Below, one piece after another: positions 1 through 10,043 of a stretch of DNA of 64,000 nucleotides (its first letter is position 1; each line of letters opens with the position of its first letter). The position numbers and the translations under genes are program-made. The notes under the pieces are model-generated. The model was given only the letters and a program-made list of their open reading frames with translations. It was not told the DNA's origin and did not search any database. The stretch lies in NCBI GenBank assembly GCA_021787845.1, contig JAJYLH010000002.1, forward strand, positions 62,001 through 126,000, written 5' to 3'. This stretch comes from Myxococcales bacterium (GTDB lineage Bacteria > Myxococcota > Myxococcia > Myxococcales > JAJYLH01).

Positions 1-91
1 GCGAAGCGAGGAGGAGGGCGCAGGCGGTCGGCAGGGCGAGGCGAGGCAACGAGGCTCCGGAGGGTTCGAGGCGGGACGGCGCCCGCCTCAT
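1..91 (-). CDS. N-terminal fragment of a probable exported protein
   Basis: An ATG at 91 opens a frame that runs off the left edge of the window. The visible 30 residues start MRRAPSRLEPSG and go on to a hydrophobic LALPTACALLLAS stretch, which reads like the basic and hydrophobic parts of a signal peptide or lipoprotein leader. Nothing of the mature protein is present, so no function can be assigned. An upstream ATG in another frame stops after ten codons. Confidence 0.3.
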   Translation of the reverse strand, partial: MRRAPSRLEPSGASLPRLALPTACALLLAS

Positions 92-181
92 TGCGTGGGC
101 GGGACCCGGGCGACGAGCATGTCAGGCGCGACGGGCCTTCGCACGCGCCGGGCGGGCGGTCGGCCTGCGAGCGGGCTTCTT

Positions 182-538
182 TCAGGAGGCGGGCGCCGGC
201 TCTCTGGACGGCAGGTAGCGCACGACCCGCACCGGTTCCATCGTGACCAGGCCCTCGGTCACCATCTCGTCGAGAATCGGCAGCAGCTTCTCCGCCCGCT
301 CCTCGGTGTCGACCACCTCGATCAGCACCGGCAGCTCCTCCGACAGCCGCAGGTGGTGCGCGGCGTGCAGCACGTTCTTGGCGCCGAACCCCTCGATGCC
401 GCGGATGACCGTGGCTCCGGCGTAGCCCTCGCGGCGCAGCCGCTCGACGAGCGCGGTGACGAGCGACGCGCGGTGCCACCTCTCCCCTTCGCCGAGAAAG
501 ATGCGCACGAGCACCTGCTCTCCTTCCAGCCGTCGCAT
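182..538 (-). CDS. DUF190 domain-containing protein
   Basis: A 118-residue protein starting MRRLEGEQVLVRIFLGE, with the DUF190 (PII-like) features: an initial beta strand with a conserved IFLGE, the YAGATVIRGIEGFG segment, a central LPVLIEVVDTEE strand and an EGLVTMEPVRVVRY end. The family folds like PII/CutA proteins and is often encoded beside CrcB/FluC fluoride channels; no such channel is visible here. The ATG at 538 was chosen because the homologous region begins there. The frame stays open to 898, but that extension is Pro/Arg-rich and looks non-coding. Confidence 0.85.
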   Translation of the reverse strand: MRRLEGEQVLVRIFLGEGERWHRASLVTALVERLRREGYAGATVIRGIEGFGAKNVLHAAHHLRLSEELPVLIEVVDTEERAEKLLPILDEMVTEGLVTMEPVRVVRYLPSREPAPAS

Positions 539-867
539 CGCTTGTGTCGCCTCCTTGGGAGCCGCGGCGCGCCGACCGGAGCCGACGCCACCCGCGATGA
601 GACAGATGACCACGGTCTCGGCGATGTTCAACAGCCGGGGTCGCGCGCTGGGCCCGTCGACCTCCGGCAGCGGTGCAGAAGGGCGCCGATCGACCGGCCG
701 ACTCGAATCGCCGGGGGACCGCAAGGGGCGAGCGCCCGTTGGAATCGACGCCGGTGCCGTTGGTTTCCATCCGCTTACCGATCCCGCCGTCGCCTCTCCG
801 GTGGGTGTGGCGGCTTGGGGTTCAAGCGCCGCCGTTTCGCGCCGATAAGGGCGGAAGGTACTGGTCG
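539..867. other. Divergent intergenic region, no gene recognised
   Basis: These 329 bases separate the DUF190 gene (leftward) from the histidine kinase (rightward), so both promoters should lie here. No clear -35/-10 pair, hairpin or small gene stands out. Open frames through it on both strands are Arg/Pro-rich translations typical of GC-rich non-coding DNA. Confidence 0.5.
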
Positions 868-3609
868 ATGGCAAACGGTCGCGATGAAGTCCAGGCATCG
901 ATGAGCGGCCGAGTCGCCCCGTCGGAAAACGCGGTCGCGGACGAACGGATGTGGGCGGTGCTCGAGCACTCGAGCCTGCCGATGTGGATCTTCGAGCTCG
1001 GGTCGCTGCGGTTCGTCGAAGTCAACGCGGCGGCGGTCGCGCTGTACGGCTACTCCCGCGCGGAGTTCATGGCGCGGACGGCGCTGGACATCATCGCTCC
1101 CGTCCACCGGGAGGACGCGCGACGCGCGCTCGCGCCCGGGCAGACGCGTGGCGGGTACATCGGCCTGCGCCCGCACGTCAGGCGCGACGGGTCGCTGCTC
1201 TGGGTCGACGTCCACTCGCAGCCGGTCGTGTTCCACGGCCAGCCGGCGCGTTGGTCGACGCTGATCGACCGGACGTTCGAGCTGCGCGCCAAGGAAGCGG
1301 CGGCGCGCGAGCGGGCGTTGCTCGCGGCGGAGATCGAGGCGTGTCCCGACGCGGTCGTGATGTTCGACCCGGAGGGGCGCATCGTCGGCTTCAACGGGCG
1401 GCTGCTCCAGGAGTGGCACACCGACGCGGACACCCTGCGGGCGCTGACGCTCGAGGACACCCTGCGCGCCGCCCAGCAGCATCTCGTCGACGCCACCCGC
1501 GAGACCGAGCTGCCGGCCGAAGGCGCGGCCGAGACCCTGCGCGCCGAAATCCAGTGGAAGGACGGGCGCATCAGCGAACGGTTCGCGACCATCCTGCGTG
1601 ATGCGGACGGCACGCCGCTCGGCCACACGCGCATCTTTCGCGACGTGACCGAGGCGAGGCGGGCGGTGCGCGCGCTCCAAGCGAGCGAGGCGCGGCTCAA
1701 GGTGCTGCTCGCCGGCGCGAAGGGCGTCGCCTTCGAGTTCGACGAGGACCGGCGCTACCTCGGCATCTGGGCGACCGACGAGTCGCTGCTCGCGCAGCCG
1801 CGAGCCGAGTGCCTGGGCCGCACCATCCGCGAGGTGCTGGGCGAGAGCGCTGACGAGCTCTTCGCCAAGCCCATCGCGCAGGTCTTCGCCACTGGCGAGC
1901 CGCGCACCATCGAGTACAGCATCCAGACGCTGGGCGGCGAGCGCTGGTTCGAAGCCGACGTGAGCCTGGTCCCGCTGGAATCCGGGGCCCGGCGGACGGT
2001 CGCGTTCATCAAGCGCGACGTGACGGAGCGCAAGCGCTCAGCGGAAGCGCTGGCGAGCACCGAGCGGAGCTTCCGCGCCCTCATCGAGCAGTCCCCCGAC
2101 GGCATCCTGGTGCGGCGCGGCCCGACCGTCGCCTACGTGAATTCGTCGCTCCTGCACAGCCTGGGGATGGAGCGCCCCGAGGAAGCGCTCGGTCGAAACG
2201 TCTTCGAATGGGTTCACGAGGCGGACCGGGCGCGAACGGCGGCGAGGCTGCGGGAAGCGGACGAGAGGGGGTTGCCGCTCGCGCCGGCCGAGTTCCGCTG
2301 CATCCGCCGTGACGGCGAAACGGTCCACTTCGAGTCGACCAGCATGGCGGTCAGCTTCGAAGGGCGGCCGGCGGCGCTGGTCATCATGCGCGACCTGACG
2401 GAGCGCAAGCAGCTCCAGGCGCGGATGATGGTGAGCGATCGGCTGGCGACGATGGGGACCTTGGCGGCCGGGGTCGCGCATGAAATCAACAACCCGTTGA
2501 GCTTCGTCGCCACCAACCTGTCGTTCGCCCTCTCCGAGGTGGAAGAGGCGGTGAAGACCGGCGACCGCGACGGGCTCCAGGAGGTGTGCAGCGCCCTTGC
2601 CGAGGGGATGGAGGGCTGCCGCCGGGTTCAGACGATCGCGCGGGACCTGAAGACCTTCGCCCGGGGCGGCGAGGACCAGCGCGCGGCGGTGGACGTGCGG
2701 CGGGTGATGGAGAGCGCCATAAACATCGCCTGGACGCAGATTCGGCACAAGGCGAGGCTCGTCAAGCTGTTCGACGAGGTGCCGGCCGTCTACGCGAACG
2801 AGGGGCGGCTCGGTCAGGTCTTCCTGAACCTCCTCGTCAACGCGACGCAGGCGATGGACGAAACGAGCGCCGACCGCAACGTCCTGCGGGTCGAGATTCG
2901 GGAGGAGGGCGGGAAGGTGCGGATCGCGGTGTCGGACACCGGAACGGGCATCGCGGCGGCGGTGCTGCCCCGCATCTTCGACCCGTTCTTCACGACCAAG
3001 CCGCAGGGGACCGGCACCGGTCTCGGTCTGTCGATATGCCACGACATCGTCCGCTCGCACGGCGGGCGGCTGACCGCGCGGTCCGAGCCAGGGGAGGGGG
3101 CGACGTTCGTCGTCGAGCTGCCGGTGGAAGCACCTGCGGTCGCAGAGTCCAGGTCGCCGCTTCCCTCGGGCCCGCGCGCGCGCGTGGTCGTGGTCGGTGA
3201 CGAAAGGAGCATCAGCCGGGTGCTGGTCCGGGCGCTGGGGACGACCCACGACGCGGAATGGTTCCTGAGCGCACGCGAAGTGATCGAGCGGATCGAAGCG
3301 GGCGAGAAGTGGGACGCGATCGTCTACGACGACGCCCTCCCAGAGCTGAGCGGCAGCGCTTTCTTCGAGCAGCTTCGCACCCGAGCGCCGGATCAAGCGG
3401 CGCGGCTCGTCTACCTCTGCGACGACGTCCCGCCCGGCCCGGCGCGCGAGTTCCTGGAACGAGCCCGCTGGAGGCTGGAGAAGCCCATCGACGTTCCCGC
3501 CCTGCGGCGGGTCCTGGCCGACCTGGTCGAGGCGCTCGGAGCCGGGGCCTCGGAGAAGACCGCGCACCGCCAGGGAAACTGGGCCTCGCGCGACTCGTCC
3601 GCGCTCTGA
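868..3609 (+). CDS. Hybrid sensor histidine kinase with four PAS domains and a C-terminal receiver-like domain
   Basis: A 913-residue soluble kinase. PAS domains lie at about 28-145, 152-265, 278-388 and 402-512; two of them end in the DVTER/DLTER linker usual before the next module. The HisKA motif GVAHEINNPL holds the phospho-acceptor His538 and is followed by HATPase motifs (NLLVNATQAM, DTGTGI, TGTGLGLSI). The tail (about 772-890) is receiver-like: Asp821 in YDDALPE aligns with the phosphorylated Asp and the KP lysine is kept, but the first acidic position reads GDE instead of DDE and the switch Thr/Ser is Cys. No membrane segment is seen, so it probably senses a cytoplasmic ligand or redox signal. 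ATG 868 has GGAAGG upstream; ATG 901 is the alternative. No partner regulator is adjacent. Confidence 0.93.
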   Translation: MANGRDEVQASMSGRVAPSENAVADERMWAVLEHSSLPMWIFELGSLRFVEVNAAAVALYGYSRAEFMARTALDIIAPVHREDARRALAPGQTRGGYIGLRPHVRRDGSLLWVDVHSQPVVFHGQPARWSTLIDRTFELRAKEAAARERALLAAEIEACPDAVVMFDPEGRIVGFNGRLLQEWHTDADTLRALTLEDTLRAAQQHLVDATRETELPAEGAAETLRAEIQWKDGRISERFATILRDADGTPLGHTRIFRDVTEARRAVRALQASEARLKVLLAGAKGVAFEFDEDRRYLGIWATDESLLAQPRAECLGRTIREVLGESADELFAKPIAQVFATGEPRTIEYSIQTLGGERWFEADVSLVPLESGARRTVAFIKRDVTERKRSAEALASTERSFRALIEQSPDGILVRRGPTVAYVNSSLLHSLGMERPEEALGRNVFEWVHEADRARTAARLREADERGLPLAPAEFRCIRRDGETVHFESTSMAVSFEGRPAALVIMRDLTERKQLQARMMVSDRLATMGTLAAGVAHEINNPLSFVATNLSFALSEVEEAVKTGDRDGLQEVCSALAEGMEGCRRVQTIARDLKTFARGGEDQRAAVDVRRVMESAINIAWTQIRHKARLVKLFDEVPAVYANEGRLGQVFLNLLVNATQAMDETSADRNVLRVEIREEGGKVRIAVSDTGTGIAAAVLPRIFDPFFTTKPQGTGTGLGLSICHDIVRSHGGRLTARSEPGEGATFVVELPVEAPAVAESRSPLPSGPRARVVVVGDERSISRVLVRALGTTHDAEWFLSAREVIERIEAGEKWDAIVYDDALPELSGSAFFEQLRTRAPDQAARLVYLCDDVPPGPAREFLERARWRLEKPIDVPALRRVLADLVEALGAGASEKTAHRQGNWASRDSSAL

Positions 3610-3710
3610 TGCCGAGCGAAACCGCTTTCGTCTAGTTGTCGCCCGGCACGCCTGCCTCGCGAGAACCCCGGATTCTCGGCCGTTCGAGCCGTCTTGCGAG
3701 GGCGACTTGC

Positions 3711-3746
3711 CATCGACGTGTCGTCGGACTATCATCGACATGTCGA
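3711..3746 (+). promoter_or_regulatory. Two tandem PadR operator-like sites
   Basis: CATCGACGTGTCG at 3711 and CATCGACATGTCGA at 3733 are copies of one motif 22 bp apart (two helical turns). The second contains the perfect 12-bp palindrome TCGACATGTCGA (3735-3746), and a partial third half-site GATGTCGG follows. They lie 27-60 bp before the padR start. PadR repressors commonly bind their own promoters at such inverted repeats, so autoregulation is the likely role; this is inferred. Confidence 0.5.
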
Positions 3747-3772
3747 CGCGATGTCGGCAGGAGGAGCGGTTG

Positions 3773-4423
3773 ATGGGCCATGGCGACTGGCACGGCCATT
3801 CGAGGCACGGGTACGAGCACTGGCGCGACACGGATTGGGCGCGGCAGGCGGCGGTGTGGTTCGGACGCGGGGCTTTTCGCGGGCGCGGGTTCGGGTCGGG
3901 GTGGTCGGGGATGCCGTTCGGTTCGGGGGGCTGGCCGTTCGGGCGCGGGCCGGGGCCGAAGGTGCGCAAGGGTGACGTGCGGGCGGCTGCGCTGGCGCTG
4001 ATCGCGGAGGAGCCGCGCAACGGCTACCAGATCATCCAGGCCATCGCCGAGCGGTCGGGGGGCGTGTGGTGTCCGGGCTCGGGGTCGGTCTACCCGGCGC
4101 TCCAGCAGCTCGAGGACGAGGGGCTCGTCCGCGCCGAGGAGGTCGGGGGCAAGAAGCGCTACCGGCTGACCGACGAGGGGCGCGCCTACGTCGAGGCGCA
4201 CCGGGAGGAGCTCAAGGACCCGTGGGGCGAGGTCGCGGGGACGGTCGACGACGATGCGACCGGGCTCCACGCGGAGCTGGCGCGGCTGGGGATGGCGATC
4301 GTGCAGGTGTTGCACGCCGGCCAGCCGGCGCAGATCGCGAAGGTGCGGCAGGTCGTCATCGGCGCGACGCGGTCGCTCTACCAGATTCTCGCGGAAGCGA
4401 ACGGCCGCGACGAGGTCGACTAG
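3773..4423 (+). CDS. PadR family transcriptional regulator
   Basis: A 216-residue regulator. Residues 1-62 are rich in Gly, His, Trp and Arg and of low complexity. The PadR winged helix follows (GDVRAAALALIAEEPRNGYQIIQAI, then the signature GSVYPALQQLEDEGLV and KKRYRLTDEGR wing). A C-terminal helical region about 70 residues long should dimerise. ATG 3773 is chosen for the GCAGGAGGAG ribosome site seven bases upstream. The operator-like repeats before the gene suggest autorepression. The copper ATPase lies convergent downstream, so regulation of it is possible but not shown. The His-rich head could bind metal, which is speculative. Confidence 0.92.
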   Translation: MGHGDWHGHSRHGYEHWRDTDWARQAAVWFGRGAFRGRGFGSGWSGMPFGSGGWPFGRGPGPKVRKGDVRAAALALIAEEPRNGYQIIQAIAERSGGVWCPGSGSVYPALQQLEDEGLVRAEEVGGKKRYRLTDEGRAYVEAHREELKDPWGEVAGTVDDDATGLHAELARLGMAIVQVLHAGQPAQIAKVRQVVIGATRSLYQILAEANGRDEVD

Positions 4424-4438
4424 GCTCCCGGCGAACCA

Positions 4439-4610
4439 GAACGAGTTCTGCGCAGACGTGCTTTCCGGTTCGCTCAGGTTGCACTTTCGCCAGCCGCTCA
4501 TCGTTCGAGTCCGGCCGACCAAGAGCCGCCGGCTTCCCCTTAGGATGAGCGGACCGGCTCTGAGCCCCGCACCCGAGTGAACCGGAAAGCCCGTCTGCGC
4601 TCATTCGTTC
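4439..4610. repeat. Nested palindromic repeat element (172 bp)
   Basis: Imperfect inverted arms of about 36 bp face each other. The left arm contains GCGCAGACGTGCTTTCCGG (from about 4450) and the right arm its reverse complement with single changes (4575-4610). Inside is a second inverted pair, CCGCTCATC and GATGAGCGG. The arm sequence GCTTTCCGGTTCGCTCAGG recurs in inverse orientation at 55977-55995 and in shortened form at 56062-56083. The element fills the gap between the convergent padR and copper ATPase genes, has no coding capacity, and may also act as a terminator. Confidence 0.7.
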
Positions 4611-4690
4611 CCGCTCATCGAAGGAGGGCGAGGCCGTTCGTTCAGGCTCGCCTCGACCGGTTCTTCGCCGCGCTCAGGCGGCTTCGTCGG

Positions 4691-7240
4691 TCAGAGGCGC
4701 ACCTGGCGCAGCCGCAGCGCGTTGGAAATCACCGACACGCTGGAGAGGCTCATGGCGGCGCTCGCGAGCATCGGGCCGAAGGCCATCTGCGCGATCGACA
4801 CATGGTAGATCGGATACAAAACGCCAGCAGCGATAGGTATCGCTAGCGAATTGTAGAGAAACGCGAGAGCCAGGTTCTGCCGCACGTTGCGCATCGTCCG
4901 CCGGCTCAGGCGGCGGGCGCGCACCAGCGCCGACAGCTCGCCCTTGACGAGCGTGATGCCCGCGCTCTCCATCGCCACGTCGGTGCCAGTGCCCATCGCG
5001 ATGCCGACGTCCGCCGCGGCGAGCGCCGGCGCGTCGTTGATGCCGTCGCCCGCCATCGCCACCAGGCGCCCCTCGGCCTTGAGCGACTCGACCACCGCGT
5101 GCTTGTCCTCCGGATGCACCTGCGCGCGCACGTCCTCGATGCCGACCTCCTTCGCCACCGCCTGCGCCGTCTCGGCCGCGTCGCCGGTCAGCATCACCAC
5201 GTGGAGGCCCCGCCGCTTGAGAAAAGCGATCGCCTCCGCCGAGCCGGCCTTGACTGGATCCGCGAGGTCCAGGACCGCTGCCGGCCGGTTGTCGAGGGCG
5301 ACGAAGGTGACGACGTGCCCAGCGTGTCGGAGCGGCTGCGCCACCGGCTCGAACGCCTCGACCGAGTGGCAGTAGGTCTGCACCATCCCGGCGTTCCCCA
5401 GCGCGACCCAACGGTCCCCGACCTTGCCGCTGACGCCGAACCCCGCGACCGCCTGGAACTCCTCCACCTTGTCGAAGGGAAGCCCGCGCGCCTTCGCCGC
5501 CTCGACGACCGCCGCGGCCAAGGGATGCTCGCTTCCACGTTCCAGGCTCGCCGCCGCCCGAAGCACCTCGGCCTCCTCGAACGCGTCCAGGCAGTGGACC
5601 CGCAGGAGCTTCGGCTTGCCTTCGGTGATGGTCCCGGTCTTGTCGAGCACCAGCGTGTCGACCTTCTCCATCGTCTCCAGCATCGTCGCGTTCTTCACGA
5701 GGACCCCCGCCGTCGCGCCGCGGCCGGTCGCCACCATGATGCTCATCGGCGTCGCGAGCCCGAGCGCGCAAGGGCAGGCGACGATGAGGACGCTGACCGC
5801 GCTGACGAGCGCGAAGGCGAGCTTCGCCTGGTGCGGGCCGAAGACGGTCCAGACGACGAACGTCGCGGCCGCGGCGAGCACCACCGCCGGAACGAAGAAC
5901 GCGCTCGCCTTGTCGGCCAGGCGCTGAATCGGTGCCCGGCTGCGCTGCGCCTCGGCGACGAGCTTGACGATCTGCGCGAGCATCGTGTCCTTGCCGACCC
6001 GCTCCGCTTCGAGGACCAGGGTACCGGTGCCGTTCACCGTGCCGCCGGTCACCTGCTGGCCGGCGGTCTTCTCCGCCGGAATCGGCTCGCCGGTCAGCAT
6101 CGACTCGTCGACCGAGGAGCGGCCCTCGACCACCACCCCGTCGACCGGCACCTTCTCGCCCGGCCGCACCCTCAGACGCTGGCCGACCTTGACCGACTCG
6201 AGCGGCACGTCGCGCTCGACGCCGCCCCGTTCGACGAGCCGCGCGGTCTTCGGCTGGAGCCCCAAGAGCGCCCGCAACGCCCCGCCGGTCCGCTCGCGCG
6301 CCCTCAGCTCCAGCACCTGGCCCATCAACACGAGCGTCGTGATCATCGCGGCGGAGTCGAAGTAGACCGGCACCGTTCCGCCGTGCTTGAACGCCGCCGG
6401 CACGAGCTGCGGCGCGAACGTGACGAGGAGAGTGGAGGCCAGGCTGTCGAGGAAGGCGACCCCGGTGCCCAGCGCAATCAGGGTGAACATGTTCGGGCGC
6501 GCCGTCAGGATCGATCGCCAGCCGCGCTGAAAGAACGGCCAGCCGCCCCAGAGGACGACCGGCGACGCCAACACCAGCTCGAGCCACCCGAGCCCGTTCG
6601 AGCCGAGCGCGTGCTTGACCGGGTTCGGGTGCCACAGGTCCGAGAGCCCGAGGAGGAACACGGGGAGCGTCAGCGCTGCGCTAACCCAGAAGCGCCGCCG
6701 CATGGCGGTCAGCTCGACGTTCTCCTCCGGCTGCGCGACCGGCTCTTCGGGCTCCAGCGCCATCCCGCAAACAGGACACGGCCCGGGCTTCGTCTCCCGC
6801 ACCTCCGGGTCCATCGGGCAGACCCAGACTGTCGGCGCCGCGCGCGAAAGCTCTTCCGGCACGACCGGAAGCGAATGCTGAGCAGAACCGGAAGCGGTCG
6901 GGGCTTGCGGTCTCGGGGCGAGCGAGCCCTCCGGGTCGGCGGCGAAACGGTCGTGGCACTTCGTGCTGCAGAAGAGGTAGATGGTCTTTCCGTGCTGGAA
7001 TCGGCCCCCCTTGGGGCTCCCCACGGGGACGGTCATCCCGCAGACCGGGTCGCGGGCGGTCAGATAGGTCGCCGGCGCCGCCTCGAACTTGGCCTTGCAC
7101 TTCGGATTACAGAAATAGAATTTGGTTCCGTCGTGCTCGGTGCTGTCGCCCTTGGGCCGCGAGGGGTCGACCGCCATCCCGCAGACCGGGTCGCGGGCGA
7201 GCATCTCGGACGCCGGCAGGGCGGAGTCGTTGGAGGTCAT
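4691..7240 (-). CDS. copA: Copper-type P1B ATPase with two N-terminal YHS domains
   Basis: An 849-residue heavy-metal efflux ATPase. Two YHS-type domains come first (DPVCGM at about 17-22 and 64-69, each with a later FC..KC pair). Next is a heavy-metal binding domain ([22 protein letters not shown], 139-160). The core has the TGE actuator loop near 383, the membrane CPC metal site at 489-491, the phosphorylation motif DKTGT with Asp533, and a C-terminal [10 protein letters not shown]. These motifs mark a Cu(I)-transporting CopA-like pump of the inner membrane. The usual ferredoxin-like HMA domains are replaced by the YHS modules, a variant seen in many environmental bacteria. The gene is monocistronic, and a palindromic repeat lies beyond its 3' end. 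Confidence 0.95.
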   Translation of the reverse strand: MTSNDSALPASEMLARDPVCGMAVDPSRPKGDSTEHDGTKFYFCNPKCKAKFEAAPATYLTARDPVCGMTVPVGSPKGGRFQHGKTIYLFCSTKCHDRFAADPEGSLAPRPQAPTASGSAQHSLPVVPEELSRAAPTVWVCPMDPEVRETKPGPCPVCGMALEPEEPVAQPEENVELTAMRRRFWVSAALTLPVFLLGLSDLWHPNPVKHALGSNGLGWLELVLASPVVLWGGWPFFQRGWRSILTARPNMFTLIALGTGVAFLDSLASTLLVTFAPQLVPAAFKHGGTVPVYFDSAAMITTLVLMGQVLELRARERTGGALRALLGLQPKTARLVERGGVERDVPLESVKVGQRLRVRPGEKVPVDGVVVEGRSSVDESMLTGEPIPAEKTAGQQVTGGTVNGTGTLVLEAERVGKDTMLAQIVKLVAEAQRSRAPIQRLADKASAFFVPAVVLAAAATFVVWTVFGPHQAKLAFALVSAVSVLIVACPCALGLATPMSIMVATGRGATAGVLVKNATMLETMEKVDTLVLDKTGTITEGKPKLLRVHCLDAFEEAEVLRAAASLERGSEHPLAAAVVEAAKARGLPFDKVEEFQAVAGFGVSGKVGDRWVALGNAGMVQTYCHSVEAFEPVAQPLRHAGHVVTFVALDNRPAAVLDLADPVKAGSAEAIAFLKRRGLHVVMLTGDAAETAQAVAKEVGIEDVRAQVHPEDKHAVVESLKAEGRLVAMAGDGINDAPALAAADVGIAMGTGTDVAMESAGITLVKGELSALVRARRLSRRTMRNVRQNLALAFLYNSLAIPIAAGVLYPIYHVSIAQMAFGPMLASAAMSLSSVSVISNALRLRQVRL

Positions 7241-7367
7241 TGTCCACTCCTCGAGCCTGCGTGCGTTGCGCGCGATCCGCGTCTTAGCGCCCCTTGGCGG
7301 TCCGCGCCAAGCAGCGTCGCCAGCCTGTCGTCTACCGGTCGAGACGGGTTGGCGGGCCCCCCGCGCG

Positions 7368-7412
7368 GATCGATGGGCCGATCCGTCGGATCCGACCGAT
7401 CGGTCCGATCGG
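7368..7412. repeat. GATCGG-type palindromic repeat
   Basis: A cluster of overlapping GATC palindromes (GGCCGATCCGTCGGATCCG, then ACCGATCGGTCCGATCGG) lies between the copper ATPase start and the end of batE. The same core occurs at 41356-41390 and 42405-42430, so it is a dispersed repeat and not a local operator. Confidence 0.6.
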
Positions 7413-7436
7413 CGCTCGACGCTCAGCGGCAGCGGT

Positions 7437-8183
7437 TCAAATCACTGGCGCGTCGCGGGCGCTGACCCAGCCTTCGCTGCCGTTGGGTAGGCGGATGCGC
7501 AGGAAGCCGCGGTCTTGCCGCATCACCCGGACCTTGAGCCCCTCATGGATCTCGAAAGCGCTCCTGAAGTCCGCCGCGGGTCCCTCGCGCACCGCCGCGC
7601 TCGGCGAGACCACGATGGCGTACGTCGCGTACTTCTGGTGCCAGGCCGCGGCGAAGAGCAGCAGCCCCGCCGCCACCGCGACCACCACCGACGCGACGCC
7701 CACCAGGCCGACGAGGCCCCGGCGTTTGGGCGAGTACCGGCGTACCAACAGGAGCGCCAGCCCACCCAACCATGTCGCGAGGAACCAGACTCCGACCGCG
7801 CGCGCCGGCACCTCGGCGCCCACGCGCTCCAGAAGCGGTTCCTCTTCCCGGGAGCCCACCACCTTGTCGATGTTGCCGCGTTTCGCCTGCGCCAGGTTGT
7901 AGGCCGCGTCGGAGTCGTCGGGGTCCAGGCGTAGCGCGCGCTCGTAGGCCAGAATCGCTTGCCCTCGGCGTCCGGCCTTGAGAAAGGCGGTCCCGAGGTC
8001 GAAGTAGACGTCCGCGCTCTTGGAGCCCGCGTCGATGAGCGCTTGGTAATCCTGCGCCGCGACCGCGTACTGGCCCGCCTGGTAGGCGTGGTTGGCCCGG
8101 CCGAGGAGCACGGTCGCGTCGGGCGTGGCCTGCGCAGTCGAGGCGCAGCCGACGACGAGCAAGAGCAGCGCCAAGGGCTTCAT
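7437..8183 (-). CDS. batE: BatE: TPR and SH3-like membrane-anchored protein of the Bat operon
   Basis: A 248-residue protein. A lipoprotein-like leader ([16 protein letters not shown]) is followed by two to three TPR repeats (about 24-100, with a clear [22 protein letters not shown] unit), two membrane segments (about 125-145 and 155-178) and a bacterial SH3 domain ending [14 protein letters not shown]. That order matches BatE of the aerotolerance operon, thought to scaffold BatA/BatB on the periplasmic side. ATG 8183 overlaps the batD stop in an ATGA junction, so translation is probably coupled. It is the last gene of the operon. Confidence 0.85.
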   Translation of the reverse strand: MKPLALLLLVVGCASTAQATPDATVLLGRANHAYQAGQYAVAAQDYQALIDAGSKSADVYFDLGTAFLKAGRRGQAILAYERALRLDPDDSDAAYNLAQAKRGNIDKVVGSREEEPLLERVGAEVPARAVGVWFLATWLGGLALLLVRRYSPKRRGLVGLVGVASVVVAVAAGLLLFAAAWHQKYATYAIVVSPSAAVREGPAADFRSAFEIHEGLKVRVMRQDRGFLRIRLPNGSEGWVSARDAPVI

Positions 8184-10042
8184 CCGGCGCTCCGCGGGAG
8201 CCTCAAACCGTCGATGGCGTCGATCACTCGCGCCGCCTGGCCGAGCGCGCGTTCGAGCTCTTCGCCGGTCGCCGCCTGGGGCGCGAACCGAGCGGTTTCG
8301 CTCCGCGCGAGGAGGTCGACGAGCTGCGCCCGTTCCTTCTCCGGCACGCCCTTCTCGGTCAGGTGCCGGTGGAGCTGCTCGCCGGTCAGGCCCAGCGCGG
8401 GCACGCCGATCTTGTCGGTGACGAACTGCTGGAGGGCGCGCTCCAGCTCCGCGTGGAAGCCGCGGGCGTCGTCCGAGCGGGCGAGCTCGCGCGCGACCTT
8501 GAGGCGCCGGCTCGCCTGGCCGCGGGCGCGCTTGACCTTGAGCTTCTCCGGGTCCCGGCGGCGCAGCATCAGGCCGAGAGCGCTTCCGGCCCACAACAGG
8601 CCCCAGAGGGCCATCGGCGCACCGGTCACCGGCCAGAACCAGGTCTTCGCCCAGACCGGCACCTCGTCGGCGGCGGCGAGGTCGGCGTCGATGCGGATGG
8701 GCCGGACGGTGTCGGTCAACACGTTCGCTGCCAAGGGGGCGGCAACGGTCCCGGGGGGCGCCGGGACGGCGGAGCCGGGCGCCGGGGCGGTGACGGTCAG
8801 AGGCAAGGCCGGCGTGCGGGCGACCTCGTAGGTGCCGGCGCTCGGATTGAAATAGGGGAGCTGGAGCGCGGGCACGGTGAAGGTGCCGGTGCGCTCGGGC
8901 ACGATCACCCACTCGACGGTCTTGACCCCGCCGTAGCGCCAGCCGCTGACGCGCGACTTCGAGCGGACGGTCGGGTCGTAGGTCTTCAGGCCGGGGGGCA
9001 GGAGCGGTTTCGGGACCTCGACCGCGGTGACGTTGCCTGTTCCCTGGAGCGTCACCTTGAGCTGCACCGGCTCCCCGAGCGCCACCGTGGCGGGCGCGAG
9101 CTGCGCCGCGAGCGAGAGGTTGCCGACGTTGGTCGCGACGAAGCCGGGCGGCTGCCCTGCTGCGGGAAGCGCCTTCACTTGGATGGGAAGCGCCTCGCTG
9201 TAGCGCTTGACGGTCTCCGACGGCGCCCCGCTGAAGATCGAGATGCCGACGTTGATCTGCGCGTTGACCGGGTCGATGGTCAGGTCGCCCGACCGCAGCG
9301 GGAACAGGGCCCGGCGGCGCAGCAGGTAGACGCGGTAGGGGACGCCGTGCACCTCGCGGATCTGCGCCGAAAGCTGGGTCGGCGCCGCGATGTCCTCGGC
9401 CCAGAACCCATCCAGCCGGGGGCAGGAAACGCTCTGGACGCCCGACACGTCCGACTGGGCGAAGAGGTAGAGCGACATCGTCACCTGCTGTCCCAGGTAG
9501 ACGGTGGACTTGTCCACGGTCGCCCGCAGGAAGACGTCGTCGCCGCCGGGCCGCTCTTGGCGCTGGAACGGGTCCGGAAAGTTGTTGAACGCGCTGAACG
9601 GGTCGAAGGCGCCGCCGAAGGGGTTGTTGCTCGCCGGGGGCGCGGCGCGCGGGGCGTTCGGGTCGCACCGGAGCTTGACCGCGTTCGACCGCAGCGTCTG
9701 CCCGTTGAGGGCGAGCGTCGCCGGGCCGATGAGGTAGATGCCCGCGCTCGGCGCCCGCACGGTCCAGGTGTAGACCGTCGAGCTCTCGATGCTCTGCTGC
9801 CCGTTGGAGATGGTGATCGAGCTCTGCATCGAGGTGGAGGGCCCCTGGACGGCAAGACCGCCGAAGTCCGGCGCCGAGGGATGCCCCCCTCCAGCATCGG
9901 TGATGGTCAGCGAGTAGACCGCCTGGTCACCCGGCGCCACCGTGCTCGGGTTCAGGTCCGCCTGGAGCGACGGCCGGGCGAGAGCGCTGGCGGCGACCAG
10001 CAGCGCGCCCAATCCGCATCCGAGGACGGTCCCGCGCCGCAT
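8180..10042 (-). CDS. batD: BatD: oxygen-tolerance family membrane protein
   Basis: A 620-residue protein. A signal peptide (MRRGTVLGCGLGALLVAASALA) leads into beta-rich BatD repeats with the family's VAPGDQAVYSLTI opening, FLRATVDKSTVYLGQQVTMSLYL, and a second repeat VALGEPVQLKVTLQGTGNV. One membrane helix (about 475-498) follows, then a cytoplasmic helical tail of about 120 residues. BatD proteins are exported and work with the VWA proteins BatA/B; the biochemical role is not settled. The gene starts just after batC and overlaps batE. Confidence 0.9.
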   Translation of the reverse strand: MRRGTVLGCGLGALLVAASALARPSLQADLNPSTVAPGDQAVYSLTITDAGGGHPSAPDFGGLAVQGPSTSMQSSITISNGQQSIESSTVYTWTVRAPSAGIYLIGPATLALNGQTLRSNAVKLRCDPNAPRAAPPASNNPFGGAFDPFSAFNNFPDPFQRQERPGGDDVFLRATVDKSTVYLGQQVTMSLYLFAQSDVSGVQSVSCPRLDGFWAEDIAAPTQLSAQIREVHGVPYRVYLLRRRALFPLRSGDLTIDPVNAQINVGISIFSGAPSETVKRYSEALPIQVKALPAAGQPPGFVATNVGNLSLAAQLAPATVALGEPVQLKVTLQGTGNVTAVEVPKPLLPPGLKTYDPTVRSKSRVSGWRYGGVKTVEWVIVPERTGTFTVPALQLPYFNPSAGTYEVARTPALPLTVTAPAPGSAVPAPPGTVAAPLAANVLTDTVRPIRIDADLAAADEVPVWAKTWFWPVTGAPMALWGLLWAGSALGLMLRRRDPEKLKVKRARGQASRRLKVARELARSDDARGFHAELERALQQFVTDKIGVPALGLTGEQLHRHLTEKGVPEKERAQLVDLLARSETARFAPQAATGEELERALGQAARVIDAIDGLRLPRSAG

Positions 10043-10043
10043 C

